Of a DNA stretch of 64,000 nucleotides, positions 30,159-38,617 are shown piece after piece. The stretch's first letter is position 1. The number at the start of each line of letters is the position of its first letter. The notes beneath the pieces are model-generated. The model worked only from the letters and a program-made list of their open reading frames with translations. It was not told the DNA's origin and searched no databases. Made by a program: the position numbers and the translations under genes. Source of the DNA: Mycolicibacillus parakoreensis (GTDB taxonomy: Bacteria; Actinomycetota; Actinomycetes; Mycobacteriales; Mycobacteriaceae); the NCBI RefSeq assembly GCF_022370835.2, contig NZ_CP092365.1, positions 3,286,001-3,350,000 of the forward strand, in the 5' to 3' direction.

Positions 30159-31166
30159 TCAACCGTGGCGGGTGACGGTGTAGTCGACCAGGGTCGCCAG
30201 CGCGTCACGGCCGGCGCCGGCCGGCAGCAGCGCCAGCTCGGCGCGGGCGCGCTGCGCGTACTGCGCGACGGTCTGCTTGGCCCGCGCCATGCCCGCCGAG
30301 CCGCGCAGCAGCGTCAGCGCCTCGGCGACCGCCGCGTCGTCGTCGATCGGGCCGACCAACAGCTCCTTGAGCCGGGCGGACTGCGGGCCGGGGTCGCTGA
30401 GCGCGTAGAGCACCGGCAGGGTGTGCACGCCCTCACGCAGATCGGTGCCGGGCAGTTTGCCCGACTCGTCGGGGTCGCTGTCGATGTCGATGATGTCGTC
30501 GGAGATCTGAAACGCGGTGCCCACGATGCCGCCGAGGCGGGCCAGGCGCTCGATCTGGGCGTCGTCGGCGCCGGAGAACGTCGCCCCGAAACGCCCCGAC
30601 GCGGCGATCAGGCAGGCCGTCTTCTCATAGACCACCGTCAGGTAGTGCTCGATCGGGTCGGCGTCGTCGGTGCTGCCGCGGGTCTCGCGCATCTGACCGG
30701 TGACCAGCTCGGCGAACGTCTCGGCGATGATGCGCACCGCATCGGGGCCCAGCCGCGACACCAGCCGCGAGGCGGTGGCGAACAGGTAATCCCCGGCCAG
30801 GATCGCGATGCTGTTGCTCCACCGGGCGTTGGCGCTCTGTGCGCCGCGGCGCATCTCGGCGTCGTCCATCACGTCGTCGTGGTAGAGGGTGGCCAGGTGT
30901 ACCAGCTCGATGACCGCACCGGCGACGGTGACCTGCCAGGCGTCCGGATCGGGGCCCAGGCGCGCGGCGAGCACGGTGAACAGCGGACGGAACCGTTTGC
31001 CGCCGGCGTCGAACAGGTGGGTGACCGCCTCGGTCATCAACGCGTCGCTGCTGCGCAGCTCGGTGTCCATCAACTCCTCGATGCGCCCCACCGCATCGCG
31101 GACGCTCGCGGCGAACGCCGGGTCACCGAGGTCGACGCCGGCCACCACGTTCACCGGTGTACTCAC
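30159..31166 (-). CDS. grcC1: Polyprenyl diphosphate synthase (GrcC1 type)
   Basis: The 335-residue trans-prenyltransferase has the first Asp-rich motif in YHDDVMDDAEMRRG and the second in SDDIIDIDSD, plus GGKRFRP near the start. It probably makes the long isoprenoid diphosphate for menaquinone. The GTG at 31166 gives the same length I recall for Rv0562 and has TATGTT six bases upstream. The start lies 22 bases from the divergent menJ start. Confidence 0.93.
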   Translation of the reverse strand: MSTPVNVVAGVDLGDPAFAASVRDAVGRIEELMDTELRSSDALMTEAVTHLFDAGGKRFRPLFTVLAARLGPDPDAWQVTVAGAVIELVHLATLYHDDVMDDAEMRRGAQSANARWSNSIAILAGDYLFATASRLVSRLGPDAVRIIAETFAELVTGQMRETRGSTDDADPIEHYLTVVYEKTACLIAASGRFGATFSGADDAQIERLARLGGIVGTAFQISDDIIDIDSDPDESGKLPGTDLREGVHTLPVLYALSDPGPQSARLKELLVGPIDDDAAVAEALTLLRGSAGMARAKQTVAQYAQRARAELALLPAGAGRDALATLVDYTVTRHG

Positions 31167-31172
31167 GGCTCC

Positions 31173-31178
31173 AACATA
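31173..31178 (-). promoter_or_regulatory. -10 element (TATGTT) of grcC1
   Basis: TATGTT on the minus strand is followed by six bases and the GTG. The complementary strand reads aacata, which overlaps the CATACT that could serve menJ, so the two promoters share DNA. Confidence 0.5.
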
Positions 31179-31188
31179 CTGGTGAACC

Positions 31189-32430
31189 ATGGACGACTCT
31201 GCGACCGGCGTGCCCGACGACGCCGCGCTGGTGGTGGTCGGCGCCGGGCCGGCCGGATCGGCGGCCGCGGCGTGGGCGGCGCGCGCCGGACGCGACGTGC
31301 TGCTCATCGATTCGGCACCCTTCCCGCGCGACAAGGCCTGCGGCGACGGGCTCACCCCGCGCGCGGTGGCCGAACTCGACCGGCTGGGCCTGTCGGGGTG
31401 GCTGGCCGGCCACGTGCAGCATCGCGGTCTGCGGTTGAGCGGATACGGCGGCGACGTCGAGGTCGCCTGGCCGGGACCGTCGTTCCCGTCGACCGGCAGC
31501 GCGGTGCCGCGCACCGAGCTCGACGAACGGATCCGCCGCGTCGCCGAGGACTGCGGGGTTCGAATGCGGTTGGGCGTCAAGGCCGTCGGGGTCCACCACG
31601 ATGCCACCGGCCGGGTGCGCTCGGTGCAGCTGGCCGACGGCACCCAGGTGCGCTGTGCGAGTCTGATCGTCGCCGACGGGGCCCGCTCCCCGCTGGGCCG
31701 GGTGCTGGGCCGGCAGTGGCATCGCCAGACCGTCTACGGGGTGGCCGCGCGCGGCTACCTGGCCTCCCCGCGCCACGACGAGCCGTGGCTGACCTCGCAT
31801 CTGGAGCTGCGCTCGCCCGACGGCGCGGTGCTGCCCGGCTACGGCTGGATCTTCCCCCTGGGCAACGGCGAGGTGAACATCGGGGTGGGCGCGCTGTCGA
31901 CCACCAAGCGGCAGGCCGATCTGGCGCTGCGCCCCCTGATGCGCTACTACGCCGAGCTGCGCCGCGAGGAGTGGGGCTTTCAGACCGATCCGCGCGCGAT
32001 GCTCTCGGCGCTGCTGCCGATGGGCGGGGCGGTCTCGGGGGTCGCCGGGGCGAACTGGATGCTGGTCGGCGACGCCGCGGCCTGCGTCAACCCGCTCAAC
32101 GGCGAGGGCATCGACTCGGGTCTGGAGACCGGGCGCCTGGCCGCCGAGTTGCTCGATCACCCCGATCTGACCCGCGCGTGGCCGGCGGTGCTCGCCGAGC
32201 GCTACGGGCGCAGCTTCTCCCTCGCGCGGCGGCTGGCGCTGCTGTTGACGTTCCAGCGGTTTCTGCCGGCCACCGGGCCGGTCGCGATGCGGTCCTCGGC
32301 GCTGATGACGGTGGCGGTGCGGGTGATGGCCAACCTGGTCACCGACGAGGACGCCGACCTGGTGGCCCGGCTGTGGCGCGCCGGCGGGCTGGGCTCGAGG
32401 TGGATCGACCGGCGCCGGCCGTTCAGCTGA
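31189..32430 (+). CDS. menJ: Menaquinone isoprenyl reductase, geranylgeranyl-reductase family
   Basis: The 413-residue flavoprotein has the FAD site VVVGAGPAGSAAAAWAAR near residue 10, CGDGLTPRAV, and GDAAACVNPLNGEGIDSGLE in the C-terminal part. The M. tuberculosis orthologue Rv0561c (MenJ) saturates one double bond of the menaquinone tail. Divergent from grcC1 with 22 bases between the starts. A short leader or leaderless start is likely; CATACT ends eight bases before the ATG. Confidence 0.93.
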   Translation: MDDSATGVPDDAALVVVGAGPAGSAAAAWAARAGRDVLLIDSAPFPRDKACGDGLTPRAVAELDRLGLSGWLAGHVQHRGLRLSGYGGDVEVAWPGPSFPSTGSAVPRTELDERIRRVAEDCGVRMRLGVKAVGVHHDATGRVRSVQLADGTQVRCASLIVADGARSPLGRVLGRQWHRQTVYGVAARGYLASPRHDEPWLTSHLELRSPDGAVLPGYGWIFPLGNGEVNIGVGALSTTKRQADLALRPLMRYYAELRREEWGFQTDPRAMLSALLPMGGAVSGVAGANWMLVGDAAACVNPLNGEGIDSGLETGRLAAELLDHPDLTRAWPAVLAERYGRSFSLARRLALLLTFQRFLPATGPVAMRSSALMTVAVRVMANLVTDEDADLVARLWRAGGLGSRWIDRRRPFS

Positions 32431-32481
32431 GGCGGGGCCGTGGCTAGTCGATCCGCGTGACGCCGGCCCCGTGTTCGACGG

Positions 32482-33168
32482 TCAGGGTTTGTCGGCGGCG
32501 TGCAGGGCGACGATGCCGCCGGTGAGGTTGCGCCAGCGCACCCGCGTCCAGCCGTTGGCGCCGATGCGGCGGGCCAGCGCCTCTTGGTCGGGCCAGTCCC
32601 GGATCGACTCGGCCAGATACCGGTAGGCGTCGGGGTTGCTGGAGACCGCGTCGGCCATCGCCGGCAGCGCCCGCATCAGGTACTCCTTGTACACGGTGGC
32701 GAACAGCGCACTGGTGGGCGTGGAGAACTCGCAGACCACCAGCCGCCCGCCGGGCCGGGTCACCCGGGCCATCTCGCGCAGCGCCAGCGGGTAGTCGACG
32801 ACGTTGCGCAACCCGAAGCTGATCGTGACCGCGTCGAACACCCCGTCGGCGAACGGCAGCCGGGTGGCGTCGCCGGCGATTTTGGGCACCGCCCGGCGCG
32901 CCCCGGCCGCCAGCATCCCCACCGAGAAGTCCGCGGCCACACACCGGGCGCCGGACTTGGCCAGCTCCACGGTGGACACCGCGGTGCCGGCCGCCAGATC
33001 CAGCACGGTGTCGCCGGCGTCGCTGCCCAGGGCCGCGCGGGTGGCGCGACGCCAAAAGCGGTCGCGACCCAACGACATCACGGTGTTGGTCAGGTCGTAG
33101 CGGCGCGCCACCCCGTCGAACATCGACGCCACCTCGTGGGGGTCTTTGTGCAGGGTGGCTCGGCTCAC
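32482..33168 (-). CDS. menG: Demethylmenaquinone methyltransferase
   Basis: The 228-residue SAM enzyme (UbiE/MenG family, Rv0558 orthologue) adds the ring methyl in the last ring-modification step. [16 protein letters not shown] is the SAM loop, and [20 protein letters not shown] and [12 protein letters not shown] are family signatures. The GTG overlaps the stop of the shortened mgtA by 4 bases, so coupling is possible. TAGCGT seven bases upstream also allows a leaderless transcript. Confidence 0.94.
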   Translation of the reverse strand: MSRATLHKDPHEVASMFDGVARRYDLTNTVMSLGRDRFWRRATRAALGSDAGDTVLDLAAGTAVSTVELAKSGARCVAADFSVGMLAAGARRAVPKIAGDATRLPFADGVFDAVTISFGLRNVVDYPLALREMARVTRPGGRLVVCEFSTPTSALFATVYKEYLMRALPAMADAVSSNPDAYRYLAESIRDWPDQEALARRIGANGWTRVRWRNLTGGIVALHAADKP

Positions 33169-33755
33169 CGCAGAGACGCTACCGGGTGGGCCACCCCGCG
33201 GCGCCGCGGCGTGGCGCAGGCCTGCCGGTAGTGCTCGACGAGCTCGCCGCCGGCGCCGGTTCCGACGCGGCCCGCCGGCCAGTAGTGCAACCGCGGAATC
33301 CGATGGGCGACAAGATCGTTGAGCCCGGTCTGTCCGACGGTCAGGGTGCGGGTGGCCCGGCGGTACAGGTGGCACGCCGCCGGTCCCGCCCGATCGCCGT
33401 ACTCGACGGCCACCACCGGCACCCGCAGCCGGCGGGCCGCCCGCAGCCCGCCGTAGCCGAGCAGGCCCGGGCCGATCAGGTGCACCACGTCGGGGCCGAA
33501 GCCGCGCAGCACCCGGCGCAGCCGCGGCCACGGCAGGCCGGTCGGGGCCCGCCCCGCCCGCCGCAGCGCGGGAACCCGATGCACCCGGATCCCCTCGTAG
33601 ACCCGGTCGGCGGGCGGCGCGCCGCGCGGGGTGTCCGGAGCGATGAGCAAGATCTCGTGATCGGCGTCACGCAACTCGTCGACCAGGTGCAACACCGCAG
33701 CGGTGACCGGGTCGCGGGTCGGCAGGAACCGGTCGGTGACGATCGCAACACGCAT
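33165..33755 (-). pseudogene. mgtA: Shortened glycosyltransferase family 4 protein, MgtA remnant
   Basis: The 196-residue frame matches the N-terminal half of MgtA (Rv0557, about 378 residues): [40 protein letters not shown]. It then reads RIPRLHYW and jumps to a C-terminal-like ELVEHYRQA. About 170 residues that should hold the donor-sugar domain and its EX7E motif are absent, without a frameshift. Such a protein could not be an active GT-B mannosyltransferase. It may be a decaying gene kept for coupling to menG. Comparison to MgtA is from memory. Confidence 0.7.
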
Positions 33756-33883
33756 ATTGCCGATGCTGATGGCAACGGGTGTCGATAAGGTTGCGGGCGA
33801 GGATACGGCACACGGCCACCACGCGAGCATCGCGTGCCCGGCCGGGTCGGCGGCACGACACCGACGAGAAACGAGGTCAGATC

Positions 33884-34534
33884 ATGCGGCACCTGTGGGC
33901 GGCGATCGCGGTCGCGCTGAGCGGTGTGTTCGCCATCGCCGCACCGGCGCACGCCGACACCGCACCGGCCACGGTGCTCGGCGCCGACGGTTTCAGTGTG
34001 ATCGTCGGCGCCCCCGACGCGCCGGTGCAGCTGGAGATCTTCTGCGAACCGCAGTGCCCGATCTGCGCGCGGTTCGAGGACGCCTCCGGCGACGCGCTCT
34101 CCCAGCGGCTGGCCGGCGGCGACCTGGCGATCACCTACCGGTGGGTGACCTTCCTCGACGACAAGCGGCACAACGACACCTCCGCGCGGATCGCCAACAC
34201 GTTGCTGCTGGCCGCCGACCCCGGAACCTCGGCGCCGTCCTACCAGGGGTTCGTGACCGAGATGTACCGCGAGCAGAACGGCAGCGCCGACCCCCCGTCG
34301 GCGACCCAGCTGGCGACGATGGCCGCGCGCAACGGGGTGTCGGGCCTGGCGATCGCCCGGATCGCGATCGATCTGCCCGCGGTGGACACCGCGGTGATGA
34401 ACAGCACCAACATGACCCGACTCGAGCAGGTCAACCCGGAGAACCCGGGCACCCCGGCGGTGTACGACCTGAACACCAACGAGGTCGTCGACGCTCAAGG
34501 CCCCGGCTGGCTCGACTCCCTTTTCGCGTCGTAG
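33884..34534 (+). CDS. Secreted thioredoxin-fold DsbA/DsbG-like protein
   Basis: The 216-residue protein has a signal peptide ending near AHA at 24, then FSVIVGAPDAPVQLEIFCEPQCPIC with a CPIC active site (Cys58, Cys61) and an extra Cys54. The rest is helical with a final NPENPGTPAVYDLNTNEVV segment like the cis-Pro loop region of DsbA relatives. It probably makes or isomerises disulfides outside the membrane. The ATG follows gaggt. Confidence 0.82.
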   Translation: MRHLWAAIAVALSGVFAIAAPAHADTAPATVLGADGFSVIVGAPDAPVQLEIFCEPQCPICARFEDASGDALSQRLAGGDLAITYRWVTFLDDKRHNDTSARIANTLLLAADPGTSAPSYQGFVTEMYREQNGSADPPSATQLATMAARNGVSGLAIARIAIDLPAVDTAVMNSTNMTRLEQVNPENPGTPAVYDLNTNEVVDAQGPGWLDSLFAS

Positions 34535-35046
34535 CGGTCCACCCGTACCTCCACCCACGCCAGTAACGCCAGCAGGACGGCGGCCACCAGCCAGCCGACC
34601 ACGGCGACCGACCCGGCCGGGATGATCGCCAGCACCGCGCTGCGGTGCTGCACCCGCACCAGGTCGGGGTCGGCTTTGTCGTATTCGACGTAAATCCGCA
34701 TGCCGGTGGCTAATTCGGAGGGATAGAGCACCCCCAGCTCCGGCCGGTAGGTGACCCGGTCGGGGGTGACGAACTCGATGGTCGACCGGCGCGGCCCGGC
34801 GTTGAGCACCTCGGCCTGCGCCACACCCATGTTGTGGTCGATCGTCAGGTCGTTGCGCCAGGCGCCGGCGACCAGCAGCGCCGACTGCAAGGTGACCAGC
34901 CCGGCCACGATCAGCACCGTGATCCGCGACCAGCGCAGCACCCGGCGGCCCCAGCTGTCCGGGGCGTCGGCGCCGCGGCCGTGGATCAGCTGCCGCCCCA
35001 GGTTTTTCGCGCGGGTCACGACGGGGTCGAAACGGTCGAGGTTCAT
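34495..35046 (-). CDS. DUF3592-type membrane protein
   Basis: The 183-residue protein has two helices (about 43-62 and 140-163) flanking a beta-rich outer domain ([41 protein letters not shown]). It corresponds to Rv0556 and shares 4 bases with menD, so the two are coupled. The 3' end overlaps the convergent Dsb-like gene by 40 bases. Role unknown. Confidence 0.8.
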   Translation of the reverse strand: MNLDRFDPVVTRAKNLGRQLIHGRGADAPDSWGRRVLRWSRITVLIVAGLVTLQSALLVAGAWRNDLTIDHNMGVAQAEVLNAGPRRSTIEFVTPDRVTYRPELGVLYPSELATGMRIYVEYDKADPDLVRVQHRSAVLAIIPAGSVAVVGWLVAAVLLALLAWVEVRVDRYDAKRESSQPGP

Positions 35047-36701
35047 AACGCGGCCTTGATCGCGGCGTGCAGCATGCGCAGCGAAGAGCGGTCGGCTTTG
35101 ACCTCCAGCACCCGCATGCCGGCGCCCGGTTCGGCCAGTGCGCCGGCCAGCTCACCGACCTCCACCTGACGGGATTGCACGTGGTGGGCGCGGCACAGTG
35201 CCCCGATGTCGACGTCGTGCGGGGTGCCGAAGATCCGCGAGGAGACGTCGGCGAAGCGGGGGTCGCCCTGTTCGAGCAGCTCGAAGATGCCGCCGCCGTT
35301 GTCGTTGGCGACCACGATCGTCAACCGCTGCGGGGTGGGCTCGGTCGGCCCGATCAAAAGCCCGGAGCTGTCGTGCACGAACGTCAGGTCCCCGATGAGG
35401 GCGATGGTGCGCCCGCCGGCGCCGTCGCGTTCGTGGGCCAGCGCCGCGCCGATCGCGGTGGACACGGTGCCGTCGATGCCGGCCACCCCGCGGTTGGAGC
35501 GCACCGTGACGTCGGGGGTGGCCAACCCGACCAGCGCGGCGTCGCGCACCGGGTTGGACGCCCCGAGCACCAGCTGGTCGCCGGGGCGCAGCGCCGCGGC
35601 GACCGCCGCGGCCACATGCAGTCCGGTGGTCAGCGGGTGCGCGGCCAACTGCTCGTGCACCGCGGCGAGCGCGGCGCGGTGCACCTCGGCGCAGCGGCGC
35701 AGCCAGGCCGGGTTCGGGGTGCCGGTGAGCACCGCGCGGGTGCCGGTGGCCTGCGAGTTGCCCGACACGTCCGGCCAGCGCGGACCGGTGGTCAGCGCGT
35801 ACACCGCGACCTGCGGGTCGGCCAGCAGCGCCGAGACCGGGCGGTGCAGGGTGGGCCGGCCCAGCATGATCACCTGCTGCGGGCGCAGCAGCGGCAGCGC
35901 CAGCGGGTGCAGCGCGGTCGGCGGGACCCGCCCGGCGAACGACGTCGGTTCGGCCACCGTCGGCAACCCGGCCAGCTCCGGGTGGGGTCCGGCCCCGTGC
36001 CCGGCGATGACGACGGTGTCGACGCCGACGTCGATTGCCAACGGCTGGTCGAAGACCACCGGCGGGGAGGCGGTCCACGGCGCGCCGTCGGGCCGGCCCC
36101 GCGGATGCGCCCCGCGCTCACCGTCGGGTTCGTGGGCGGGCACCAGCGGCTCGCGCAACGGGATATCGAAGTGCACCGGACCGGCGTTGGCGCTGCGCGA
36201 ACCGGTGGCCGCGGCCAACACCCGGCAGGTGGCCGAGCGCCAGGTGCCGTTGAGTTCGGCCGTCCGCTCCGGTGCGTCCTCGGCCAGCCCCAGGTTGATG
36301 GTGGCGCGCACCTGGGTGCCGAAGTAGCCGAGTTGTTCCATGGTCTGGTTGGCGCCGGTGCCCAACAGTTCGTAGGGCCGGTTGGCCGAGAGCACGATCA
36401 GCGGCACCCGCGCGTAGTTGGCCTCCACCACCGCCGGGCCCAGGTTGGCCACCGCGGTTCCCGAGGTCATCGTCACGCACACCGGGGCCCCGGCACCGAC
36501 CGCCAGCCCGATCGCCAGGTAGCCGGCGGTGCGTTCATCGATGCGCACGTGCAGCCGGATCCGCCCCGCGCGGTCGGCGTCGGCCAGCGCGAACGCCAGC
36601 GGCGCGTTGCGTGAGCCCGGGCAGAGCACGACGTCGCGCACGCCGCCGCGGATCAGCTCGTCGACGACGACACGCGCCTGGATCGTCGAGGGGTTGCTCA
36701 C
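35043..36701 (-). CDS. menD: 2-succinyl-5-enolpyruvyl-6-hydroxy-3-cyclohexene-1-carboxylate synthase
   Basis: The 552-residue thiamine-diphosphate enzyme condenses isochorismate with 2-oxoglutarate, the first committed step of the menaquinone ring. It begins [33 protein letters not shown] and has the [15 protein letters not shown] and [14 protein letters not shown] (ThDP/Mg) motifs. Length agrees with Rv0555. The GTG start has TAGGCT six bases upstream and no ribosome binding site. Confidence 0.95.
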   Translation of the reverse strand: MSNPSTIQARVVVDELIRGGVRDVVLCPGSRNAPLAFALADADRAGRIRLHVRIDERTAGYLAIGLAVGAGAPVCVTMTSGTAVANLGPAVVEANYARVPLIVLSANRPYELLGTGANQTMEQLGYFGTQVRATINLGLAEDAPERTAELNGTWRSATCRVLAAATGSRSANAGPVHFDIPLREPLVPAHEPDGERGAHPRGRPDGAPWTASPPVVFDQPLAIDVGVDTVVIAGHGAGPHPELAGLPTVAEPTSFAGRVPPTALHPLALPLLRPQQVIMLGRPTLHRPVSALLADPQVAVYALTTGPRWPDVSGNSQATGTRAVLTGTPNPAWLRRCAEVHRAALAAVHEQLAAHPLTTGLHVAAAVAAALRPGDQLVLGASNPVRDAALVGLATPDVTVRSNRGVAGIDGTVSTAIGAALAHERDGAGGRTIALIGDLTFVHDSSGLLIGPTEPTPQRLTIVVANDNGGGIFELLEQGDPRFADVSSRIFGTPHDVDIGALCRAHHVQSRQVEVGELAGALAEPGAGMRVLEVKADRSSLRMLHAAIKAAL

Positions 36702-36707
36702 CGGTTC

Positions 36708-36713
36708 AGCCTA
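36708..36713 (-). promoter_or_regulatory. -10 element (TAGGCT) of menD
   Basis: TAGGCT on the minus strand lies six bases before the menD GTG, consistent with leaderless transcription. Confidence 0.55.
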
Positions 36714-36743
36714 AGACGTCGCACCCACCGCGGTCGGCGCGGT

Positions 36744-37535
36744 TCACCGGTGCTCGGCGAAGAAGTCCAGTGCCGCGGTGTTCACCGTCTCCGGCGCCTC
36801 GATGAAGCCCAGATGGCCGGTGTCGGGGATCAGCTGGAAACGGCCCGAGGGGATCGCCTCGGCGACCTCCCGGCCCAGATGCGGTGGGATCACCACGTCG
36901 TCGGCGAACCCAAGCACGAGCACCGGGGCGCCGATCGCACGGTAGGCGGGCAACCGGTTGGTCTGTGGGGCGACGTTGAGCTGGCAGGCCGACCCCGGGG
37001 TGGGGGCGTTCGGCCACATGGTGAACATCGCGATCCAATCGGCCACGGCCGCATCGTCGTTGAGCGTCTTGGGCGAGAAGCTCTCCAGCAGCCGCGCTTT
37101 GGCATCGTATTCGGCCGGCAATTGCACACCCGAAGACGCCAACTGGGCTTCGGCGGACCGGAAGAAGCTGCGGGCCTTGTCTTCTCGACCTCGTGTGGCC
37201 ATCAGCACCGCCGAGTGCACCAGGTCGGGTCGGGCCAGCATCAGCTCCTGGGCGATGTAGGAGCCCATCGACACCGCGACGAGGCGCACCGGGCCGCCGA
37301 CGAGCTCGTCGATGAGCGCGGCGGTGTCGGCCACCATCGTCTCGGTGGTGAAACCGTCGGCGTCGGCGGTGGCGCCCACGCCGCGGTTGTCGAAGGTGAT
37401 GGTGCGGTAGCCGGCGAACTGGAACGCCTTCACCTGGTAGAGATGCCAGCCGCGCCCGGCGCCGCCGCGTCCGGCGATGAACACCACGGTGCCGGCCGCA
37501 CCGGATCCGCGATCGTCGTAGGCCAAAGTGGTCAC
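36744..37535 (-). CDS. bpoC: Alpha/beta hydrolase BpoC, candidate SHCHC synthase
   Basis: The 263-residue protein has the triad Ser89 (VSMGSY), Asp212 (FADDVV) and His241 (DTGHLGF), with an oxyanion motif FIAGRGGAGRGW. It corresponds to Rv0554, annotated as a peroxidase but built as an esterase. The place between menD and menC, where many bacteria have menH, suggests that it removes pyruvate to form SHCHC; this is inference. The GTG has TAGCGT seven bases upstream. Confidence 0.9.
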   Translation of the reverse strand: MTTLAYDDRGSGAAGTVVFIAGRGGAGRGWHLYQVKAFQFAGYRTITFDNRGVGATADADGFTTETMVADTAALIDELVGGPVRLVAVSMGSYIAQELMLARPDLVHSAVLMATRGREDKARSFFRSAEAQLASSGVQLPAEYDAKARLLESFSPKTLNDDAAVADWIAMFTMWPNAPTPGSACQLNVAPQTNRLPAYRAIGAPVLVLGFADDVVIPPHLGREVAEAIPSGRFQLIPDTGHLGFIEAPETVNTAALDFFAEHR

Positions 37536-37542
37536 GGTGGTG

Positions 37543-37548
37543 ACGCTA
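37543..37548 (-). promoter_or_regulatory. -10 element (TAGCGT) of bpoC
   Basis: TAGCGT lies seven bases before the bpoC GTG in the 34-base gap after menC, so bpoC may have its own leaderless transcript. Confidence 0.55.
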
Positions 37549-37569
37549 CGCGATCCGGTGAGGCGGCCG

Positions 37570-38541
37570 TCACCGCGCTCGCGTCGCCAAAACGTCGTGG
37601 CAGCGCCGGATCCGCTCGATCCACCACTGCCGGCGCGCCGCCGGGGCGGCCAGCGCGGCCAGCCGCGCCGGGTCGGGGGTGACCGCACGCACCGGCAGCG
37701 CGCCGTCGACCGGGACGGCGGGCTCGGCGACGTCCTCGACGAACAGCCCGCCGGTGCCCAGCCCGCAGGCGTGGTCGAGCCGCGGCAGGGCGGCGGCGGC
37801 CGCCAACGCCGCCGCGATCCCGACCGCCGAGTCCAAGGCGCTGGAGACCACCACCGGGATGGCGATCTGCGCGGCGATGCCCAGCAGGGCCGCGGCCCCG
37901 CCGAGGGGGGCGACCTTGAGCACCGCCACGTCGGCGGCGCGGGCGCGCACCACCGCCAGCGGGTCGGCGGCTTTGCGGATGCTCTCGTCGGCGGCCACCG
38001 GCACCGCCACCCGCCGGCGCAGCTCGGCCAACTCGGCGACCGTCGCGCAGGGTTGCTCCAGGTACTCCAGCGCGCCGGTGGCGGTCAGCGCCCGCGCCGC
38101 CGCGACCGCCTGCGGCACCGTCCAGGCGCCGTTGGCGTCGACCCGCACCGCCGGGACCTGCGCGCGCACCGCCTCCACGCGGGCCACGTCGTCGGCGAGG
38201 GTCTGGCCGGGCTCGGCGACCTTCACCTTGGCGGTGCGAGCCCCGGGGAACCGCGCGAGCACCGCGGGCACCCGCGCGGCCGGCACCGCCGGGACGGTGG
38301 CGTTGATCGCGATGTGGAAGCGCCGCGGCGGCGGTGGGCCCCGGTAGGCCGACTGCAGCCCGGCAGCCAGCCACGACGCCGCCTCGCCGTCGTCGTATTC
38401 GAGGAAGGCGCCGAATTCGCCCCAGCCGGCCGGGCCGTCGATCACGGCGAGCTCGCGGGTGGTGATGCCCCGAAACCGCACCCGCATCGGCAGGGCCACC
38501 ACGTGCACCCGCTCCAGCAGGTCGTCGAGGGCGGGCAGCAT
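37570..38541 (-). CDS. menC: o-Succinylbenzoate synthase
   Basis: The 323-residue enolase-superfamily enzyme dehydrates SHCHC. TAKVKVAEP contains the catalytic KxK, VRVDANGAWT the first metal Asp, EYLEQPC the Glu, VAADESIR the third acid, and AVLKVAPLGG the second Lys. It reads toward bpoC and menD. Rv0552, next to menC in M. tuberculosis, is absent here. The ATG lacks an obvious ribosome binding site. Confidence 0.95.
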   Translation of the reverse strand: MLPALDDLLERVHVVALPMRVRFRGITTRELAVIDGPAGWGEFGAFLEYDDGEAASWLAAGLQSAYRGPPPPRRFHIAINATVPAVPAARVPAVLARFPGARTAKVKVAEPGQTLADDVARVEAVRAQVPAVRVDANGAWTVPQAVAAARALTATGALEYLEQPCATVAELAELRRRVAVPVAADESIRKAADPLAVVRARAADVAVLKVAPLGGAAALLGIAAQIAIPVVVSSALDSAVGIAAALAAAAALPRLDHACGLGTGGLFVEDVAEPAVPVDGALPVRAVTPDPARLAALAAPAARRQWWIERIRRCHDVLATRAR

Positions 38542-38593
38542 GGGTCCATCGTGCCCCCTACCGGGGTGTTCGCCGGGCGGCCCCCACCGGTAT

Positions 38594-38607
38594 TGCAACA
38601 CGTTCTA
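38594..38607. promoter_or_regulatory. KstR-type operator motif upstream of fadD8
   Basis: TGCAACACGTTCTA fits exactly the published KstR pattern TNNAACNNGTTNNA. It overlaps the -10 element of fadD8 (TAGTGT, 38606-38611), so binding would block that promoter. It could also affect the divergent menC. Confidence 0.6.
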
Positions 38608-38611
38608 GTGT
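38606..38611 (+). promoter_or_regulatory. -10 element (TAGTGT) of fadD8
   Basis: TAGTGT is followed by six bases and the ATG, predicting leaderless fadD8 mRNA. Confidence 0.55.
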
Positions 38612-38617
38612 GGGTCC

